Assembly: GCA_020540725.1 (NCBI GenBank)
Contig: JAJBSL010000006.1
Location: 72,060 to 136,059 of the forward strand
Length of the DNA: 64,000 bases
Direction of reading: 5' to 3'
Source of the DNA: Lachnospiraceae bacterium EP-SM-12S-S03
GTDB taxonomy: Bacteria; Bacillota; Clostridia; Lachnospirales; Lachnospiraceae
The notes below the pieces were generated by a model. That model saw only the letters and a program-made list of their open reading frames with translations, had not been told where the DNA came from and searched no databases. Below, in pieces: positions 60,663-64,000 of the stretch. The stretch's first letter is position 1; each line of letters begins with the position of its first letter. Both the position numbers and the translations under genes were made by a program.

Positions 60663-61460
60663 ATGAACGAATTTATATCAAATTCAGGCACACTAATAAA
60701 TCCTGACAGCGTTTACGATCAGGAAAGATTCATCAATATACTTCAAATCATTTTACAGAAAAAAACACAAAAAGAATTATCTGAACAAACAGGCTTAAAT
60801 AATGCAACCATTTCACGAATGCTCAACGGTGCCCGATCTGGAAGACCATATAAAAGCACTATTGATAAAATTGCAAAAGCCATTGATGATCCAGAACTTA
60901 TCCAAGAATTATATGATGCAACGGGATATTCTTCTAAGAAAATACAGGAACGGAAAAAGATAATTGCAGACAATGGATTTTCTCTGGATCTCTCTACTGT
61001 TCAGGTGCATGAAAAATTTTTTTCTACCTTAATGCGTGGACTTTCCATGATGACAAGTCTGCATAAAGTTGAATGGACAATAAAATTCGGAACACCCAGA
61101 TCATACGATTATTTAATTGAATTAAAAGAGGGAACTATAGATTATTGGTATATTAGATATGTAGATAGAATTACTTCTGATGAAGAAAGAAAAAAAGCCT
61201 TAACTGCCATTTATGGAGAATTTGCAAAATTGAAATTGGACGGAAAAATCAAAGTTTCTTGCGCCACTCCTTCTTATGAAGATTATGATTATTTTGTTAC
61301 AATTCCACCATACCAATTAAATACAAATGCTTCAATTATATATTTTGATTCTGAACTCGAAAGATTTGCAGACGAAACCTTTTTAGAGACAGCTTTACCA
61401 CTTAAAGAAAATATTCCTGTTAAGGATTTTTGTAATCTTACCGAATCACTGATACTATAA
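60663..61460 (+). CDS. XRE-type helix-turn-helix regulator of the mobile module
   Basis: 265 residues. Residues 15-75 form a helix-turn-helix (ILQKKTQKELSEQTGLNNAT, ISRMLNGARSGRPYKSTIDK). The C-terminal 180 residues are of unknown fold, with segments such as TLMRGLSMMTSLHKVEWTIK and YDYFVTIPPYQLNT, perhaps sensing a signal. AGAGGAG precedes the ATG and TATAAT lies at 60595-60600. It is divergent from the recombinases and the shared region is filled with likely operator repeats, so it probably represses transposition. Confidence 0.8.
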   Translation: MNEFISNSGTLINPDSVYDQERFINILQIILQKKTQKELSEQTGLNNATISRMLNGARSGRPYKSTIDKIAKAIDDPELIQELYDATGYSSKKIQERKKIIADNGFSLDLSTVQVHEKFFSTLMRGLSMMTSLHKVEWTIKFGTPRSYDYLIELKEGTIDYWYIRYVDRITSDEERKKALTAIYGEFAKLKLDGKIKVSCATPSYEDYDYFVTIPPYQLNTNASIIYFDSELERFADETFLETALPLKENIPVKDFCNLTESLIL

Positions 61461-61558
61461 CTATTTGATTTTATCACAGAGAGAGTTGCTTATGGCTCTC
61501 TCTTTTTTAACGCTTCCTCCTCCTATGTTCTAATTCATTATGGCAAATCATTTTCTAA

Positions 61559-61629
61559 AGCAAGATCCACCTGTGTTTAACAATATTGTCTTTCCGACAA
61601 ATGTTCTTTCATCAGGTTTTTATCTTGCT
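61559..61629. repeat. Structured repeat A (AGCAAGAT/ATCTTGCT)
   Basis: AGCAAGAT (61559-61566) pairs with ATCTTGCT (61622-61629); after an asymmetric internal loop CCTG (61570-61573) pairs with CAGG (61613-61616). The flank GGGGATT...CCCC follows. Repeat B at 61685-61757 has the same first helix, with CCGG/CCGG in the second, a compensatory difference. Confidence 0.55.
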
Positions 61630-61654
61630 GGGGATTCCCCAAACCCATTCTTTC

Positions 61655-61797
61655 TATTTATGCCGAGGTTACTGTACACATTAGAGCAAGATCCACCCCG
61701 GTAATACCATATCGCTATTTTAGCAATACGGCATTTTCCGGATGTTGAAATCTTGCTGAGGATTGTGCTCCCCAGTACCTCACATTCAGCATAAATA
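61655..61797. repeat. Structured repeat B with an extra enclosing stem
   Basis: AGCAAGAT (61685-61692) with ATCTTGCT (61750-61757) and CCGG (61698-61701) with CCGG (61738-61741) match repeat A. Inside lies the hairpin CCATATCGCTA/TAGCAATACGG. Outside, TATTTATGC (61655-61663) pairs with GCATAAATA (61789-61797) and GAGGT-ACTG with CAGTACCTC (61773-61781). The whole forms one long folded unit of 143 bases. Confidence 0.55.
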
Positions 61798-62032
61798 TAT
61801 AATTGGTTCCTCGAATTTCTTCGGTCACAGCACAGGGAGAAAAAATAGGCTAAACAGCCCTATATCCCTGTGAAATCACCATGTGATTAAAAAATAGCAA
61901 GGACAGGAAGTGTGGATACACTTCCGCAAAATTGCCAATTTCGGAGCCATATCCAAAATTGAAAAATACATAAAAATCAAAAATCCGAAACCTTACTTGA
62001 TATCCAAATTTATAATTTTTACAGATTACAAA

Positions 62033-62092
62033 AAAACCAATATGAAAATTTTACAAATTTTGTACCACCTGTAAAATTCCCATATTGGTTTT
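62033..62092 (-). terminator. Terminator of the DNA methyltransferase gene
   Basis: AAAACCAATATG (62033-62044) pairs with CATATTGGTTTT (62081-62092), continued inside by AATTTTACA/TGTAAAATT. On the minus strand seven T follow. Confidence 0.82.
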
Positions 62093-62172
62093 CATTCAGC
62101 TTTTATGGATTTGGAATATTCTATGTTTTCAAATATTTTACTTTGAGCAAAAAACAGCTCTATAAACTTTTA

Positions 62173-63900
62173 TCATTGCATTTTCTGGTATAATTTCATC
62201 AACTCTCCCACACAATCTGCTTCCGTCATTTTTGTACTAAAGCCATACGCAGCCATAACAGCTTTATCATTTGCAGTATGTGCTCGCCGTAACTCGGCTG
62301 GCATTGTTAAAGGATCATATAAAGCCGCAAGATTACTATTAGGATATAATGTTCTTGCTTTCAAAATTTCCTGTGCCGATTTTTCAATTTGTTCCCGATT
62401 CTTCTCCGTTACTACAGGCCACGGGAAATTGTTATACACTATTGTGTTTGAATAACTATAATCACTTTTTAATCTTCCACACACTGCTCGCATCCATGCC
62501 ATATGAACATTCGACATCAATACACCAAATTCATAAAATGATGCATTTGGCATAGTGAATAATTTGTCTCCCGGAATAATTTCACCATCTAAATAATCCA
62601 TTGGAATATATCTACGATTCTGAGAAGAAACTTTGGGAATCGCAATATATTGATTTTTATGTTCAAGTATTGATGCAAATAAAGTTGGATTCTCAGCCGC
62701 TTTTTTTGTGTTCGCTCTTGTACTACTAAGTCTAAATTCACGTACTTTATTCACCCGTTCTAATATCATCGGACATTTTTTTAATAATCCAGGATCAGCT
62801 CCAACAAGCCAAATACAATATCTCGGCTTTCGATCAATAAAATCTTTTCCCATCATATAATGTCTAAAAAACGGAGAAGCCTGTGGTTCTTTTTCCAAAA
62901 ACTCTTCCTTTTCCTCTTCCGTCAATATTAAAAATCCACCATCAATTGCTTGCCCACCTAATGCTATTTCAGGAACATTACACAATGGTTTCATTCTTTT
63001 TTCAATGAATATATTTTCTGCATCAAGCAAATATCCATTAATATTATTCGCCGGAATTGCGTTCTCACCTGAATAAATTATTTTCTGCTTATTATTTACA
63101 GCTCTGCTAAAGCCAACAATTACACAATGAACATGCGCTTTTATTGACGCTTCACTATCCCATATAAATGTTCTGTATGCAAAATCAATATGTACACCTG
63201 ATTCAAAAAGCGGTTTCCAGAGAATCGAAACACTTTCTCCCTGTGTAATTGAATTAGTTGATACCAATGCTGCTCTGATATTATAATTTCCCATATAGTC
63301 AGCTGCTTTTTTATACCAGCAACTAACATAATCAAGATTTCCTATACTCTTCCATCCTTCAAATATCTTCTCAACATCTTCCTTCTGCTCCGACGCCATC
63401 CAACGTGCTCCTACAAATGGCGGATTTCCCATTATAAACGATAATTTTTCTGCAGGAATTACATCATTCCAATCAATTCTTAATGCATTTCCTTCTGTGA
63501 TATTTACATATGTCTTTAAAGGAAGAAAATCATCATTAAATCCATACACAATATTTTTCGTTTCTTCCAACATTTGAGATTCTGCAATCCATAAAGCCGT
63601 TTTTGCAACTGTAACTGCAAAATCGTTAATCTCTATTCCATAAAATTGCTGAATAGAAACTCTAATTGGATTATTTACCTCTACCAATGTCATTTGTCCG
63701 CCAACTTTTTCCTTTATCACCTCATTCTCCAAACGACGAAGCGACAAGTATGTTTCTGTAAGGAAATTTCCAGAACCACACGCAGGATCAAAAAATGTAA
63801 GTGATGCCAATTTATTTTGGAATTCTTCCAATTTTTTATCTCTGGTACGCTTCACTTGAATTGCTCTAATACTATCAAATTCCTTTTGCAAATCTTCCAA
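62173..63900 (-). CDS. DNA N6-adenine methyltransferase of the MmeI/YeeA type, 5'-truncated
   Basis: 575 residues beginning inside the protein. Motif I is FFDPACGSGNFLTETYLSLR near 37, followed by GIEINDFAVTVAKTALWIAE, and catalytic motif IV FIMGNPPFVGARWM near 157. The rest matches the target-recognition and C-terminal part of large Type IIG/YeeA-like proteins (IALGGQAIDGGFLI, RLKSDYSYSNTIVYNNFPWP). Intact relatives have about 300 more N-terminal residues, often with a nuclease. The best upstream continuation, KVISPLF, is in another frame separated by a run of six T (63898-63903 region) and is itself preceded by a stop. So the gene is frameshifted or a fragment of a defence system at the window edge. 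Confidence 0.8.
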   Translation of the reverse strand: MEDLQKEFDSIRAIQVKRTRDKKLEEFQNKLASLTFFDPACGSGNFLTETYLSLRRLENEVIKEKVGGQMTLVEVNNPIRVSIQQFYGIEINDFAVTVAKTALWIAESQMLEETKNIVYGFNDDFLPLKTYVNITEGNALRIDWNDVIPAEKLSFIMGNPPFVGARWMASEQKEDVEKIFEGWKSIGNLDYVSCWYKKAADYMGNYNIRAALVSTNSITQGESVSILWKPLFESGVHIDFAYRTFIWDSEASIKAHVHCVIVGFSRAVNNKQKIIYSGENAIPANNINGYLLDAENIFIEKRMKPLCNVPEIALGGQAIDGGFLILTEEEKEEFLEKEPQASPFFRHYMMGKDFIDRKPRYCIWLVGADPGLLKKCPMILERVNKVREFRLSSTRANTKKAAENPTLFASILEHKNQYIAIPKVSSQNRRYIPMDYLDGEIIPGDKLFTMPNASFYEFGVLMSNVHMAWMRAVCGRLKSDYSYSNTIVYNNFPWPVVTEKNREQIEKSAQEILKARTLYPNSNLAALYDPLTMPAELRRAHTANDKAVMAAYGFSTKMTEADCVGELMKLYQKMQ

Positions 63901-64000
63901 AAAAAGCGGACTAATAACTTTATCCTAAATTATTCACGGAACAGTATCTGAAGCGATAACTGTGCCATGAATCTAAAAATTGATCCATGCAGCCATAACA
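63901..64000 (-). pseudogene. Disrupted sequence upstream of the methyltransferase
   Basis: All three minus-strand frames have stops within these 100 bases. One frame gives DKVISPLF, which would join LEDLQKEF if a seventh T were present in the T6 run at the junction; a TAG lies just before it. Another frame reads FLDSWHSYRFRYCSVNNLG and stops. I cannot identify the source; it may be decayed 5' methyltransferase sequence or the end of a different gene. Confidence 0.4.

Larger units (their letters stand above)
61461..62172. other. Gene-free region with structured repeats
   Basis: A 712-base gap with no supported reading frame. The first 350 bases hold the two related structured repeats annotated separately. 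The hairpin at 62033-62092 ends the methyltransferase gene. The stretch between (61800-62030) is AT-rich with only short repeats such as CAGGGA. Confidence 0.5.

Noticed and set aside
61559..61797. Retron msr/msd RNA
   Set aside because: No reverse transcriptase gene lies nearby and the expected branching-G context could not be identified.
1..64000. tRNA or rRNA genes
   Set aside because: No cloverleaf with a GGTTCGAATCC-type T-arm and no rRNA-like segment was seen on either strand when reading by eye; a covariance search would be needed to be certain.

Overview
The window looks like chromosome from a low-GC, Gram-positive anaerobe of the Clostridia, most likely a gut Lachnospiraceae relative (Mediterraneibacter/Dorea/Blautia type). 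This is inferred from gene content and style, not from any rRNA or database match. The evidence is strong AGGAGG ribosome sites, a methionyl-tRNA synthetase behind a T-box leader, a reduced Tad pilus locus with DUF6382/DUF5702-type proteins, a TSCPD-domain small protein, a CdaR regulator beside aconitase, and lipoproteins with Gram-positive lipoboxes.

Layout. 0-9 kb: an oligopeptide-type binding lipoprotein, a large membrane-anchored protein ending in a papain-like fold, a methyltransferase and a two-component system. 9-23 kb: citrate synthase, alpha/beta hydrolase, PHP phosphoesterase, rsmA, AIM24-like protein, glutaredoxin-like protein, an iron alcohol dehydrogenase with a divergent MerR regulator, a TRIC-type channel, TraX-like and XRE proteins, a GNAT pseudogene, tatD and metG. 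Two copies of an apparently undescribed small structured RNA lie here, near 14.35 and 17.44 kb. 23-36 kb: a peptide-import and sulfur-amino-acid island (five-gene Opp/Dpp transporter, M20 dipeptidase, GntR regulator, ATC-hydrolase-like protein, peptidase T, UroD-like protein, L-cysteine desulfidase). Two nearly identical palindromic operators that cover the -10 boxes tie it together. 36-48 kb: aconitase, CdaR, pgi, mtnN, an ECF sigma/anti-sigma-like pair split by an inverted murG, a HIT protein, a soluble histidine kinase and a rhomboid protease. A 138-bp inverted-repeat element that folds into a compact three-way junction sits at 43.3 kb. 48-54.7 kb: a Tad pilus operon whose first visible gene, the tadA ATPase, survives only as its C-terminal end. 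54.7-61.5 kb: a Tn554-like mobile module with three complete tyrosine recombinases, a TnpC-like protein, TnpV, a small membrane protein, a four-unit 23-bp tandem array and a divergent XRE regulator with repeated 9-bp operator half-sites. 61.5-64 kb: a gene-free stretch with two related structured repeats, then a 5'-broken DNA methyltransferase of the MmeI/YeeA type.

How it fits together. Housekeeping genes are ordinary. The most distinctive material is (1) the duplicated sRNA, whose helix shows compensatory changes and whose unpaired pyrimidine-rich segments are conserved; (2) the GntR-controlled peptide/cysteine regulon; (3) the junction-shaped element at 43.3 kb; and (4) the mobile module that abuts and probably beheaded the Tad locus, with its iteron-like arrays. 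Start codons were chosen from ribosome-site spacing where the longest reading frame was implausible.
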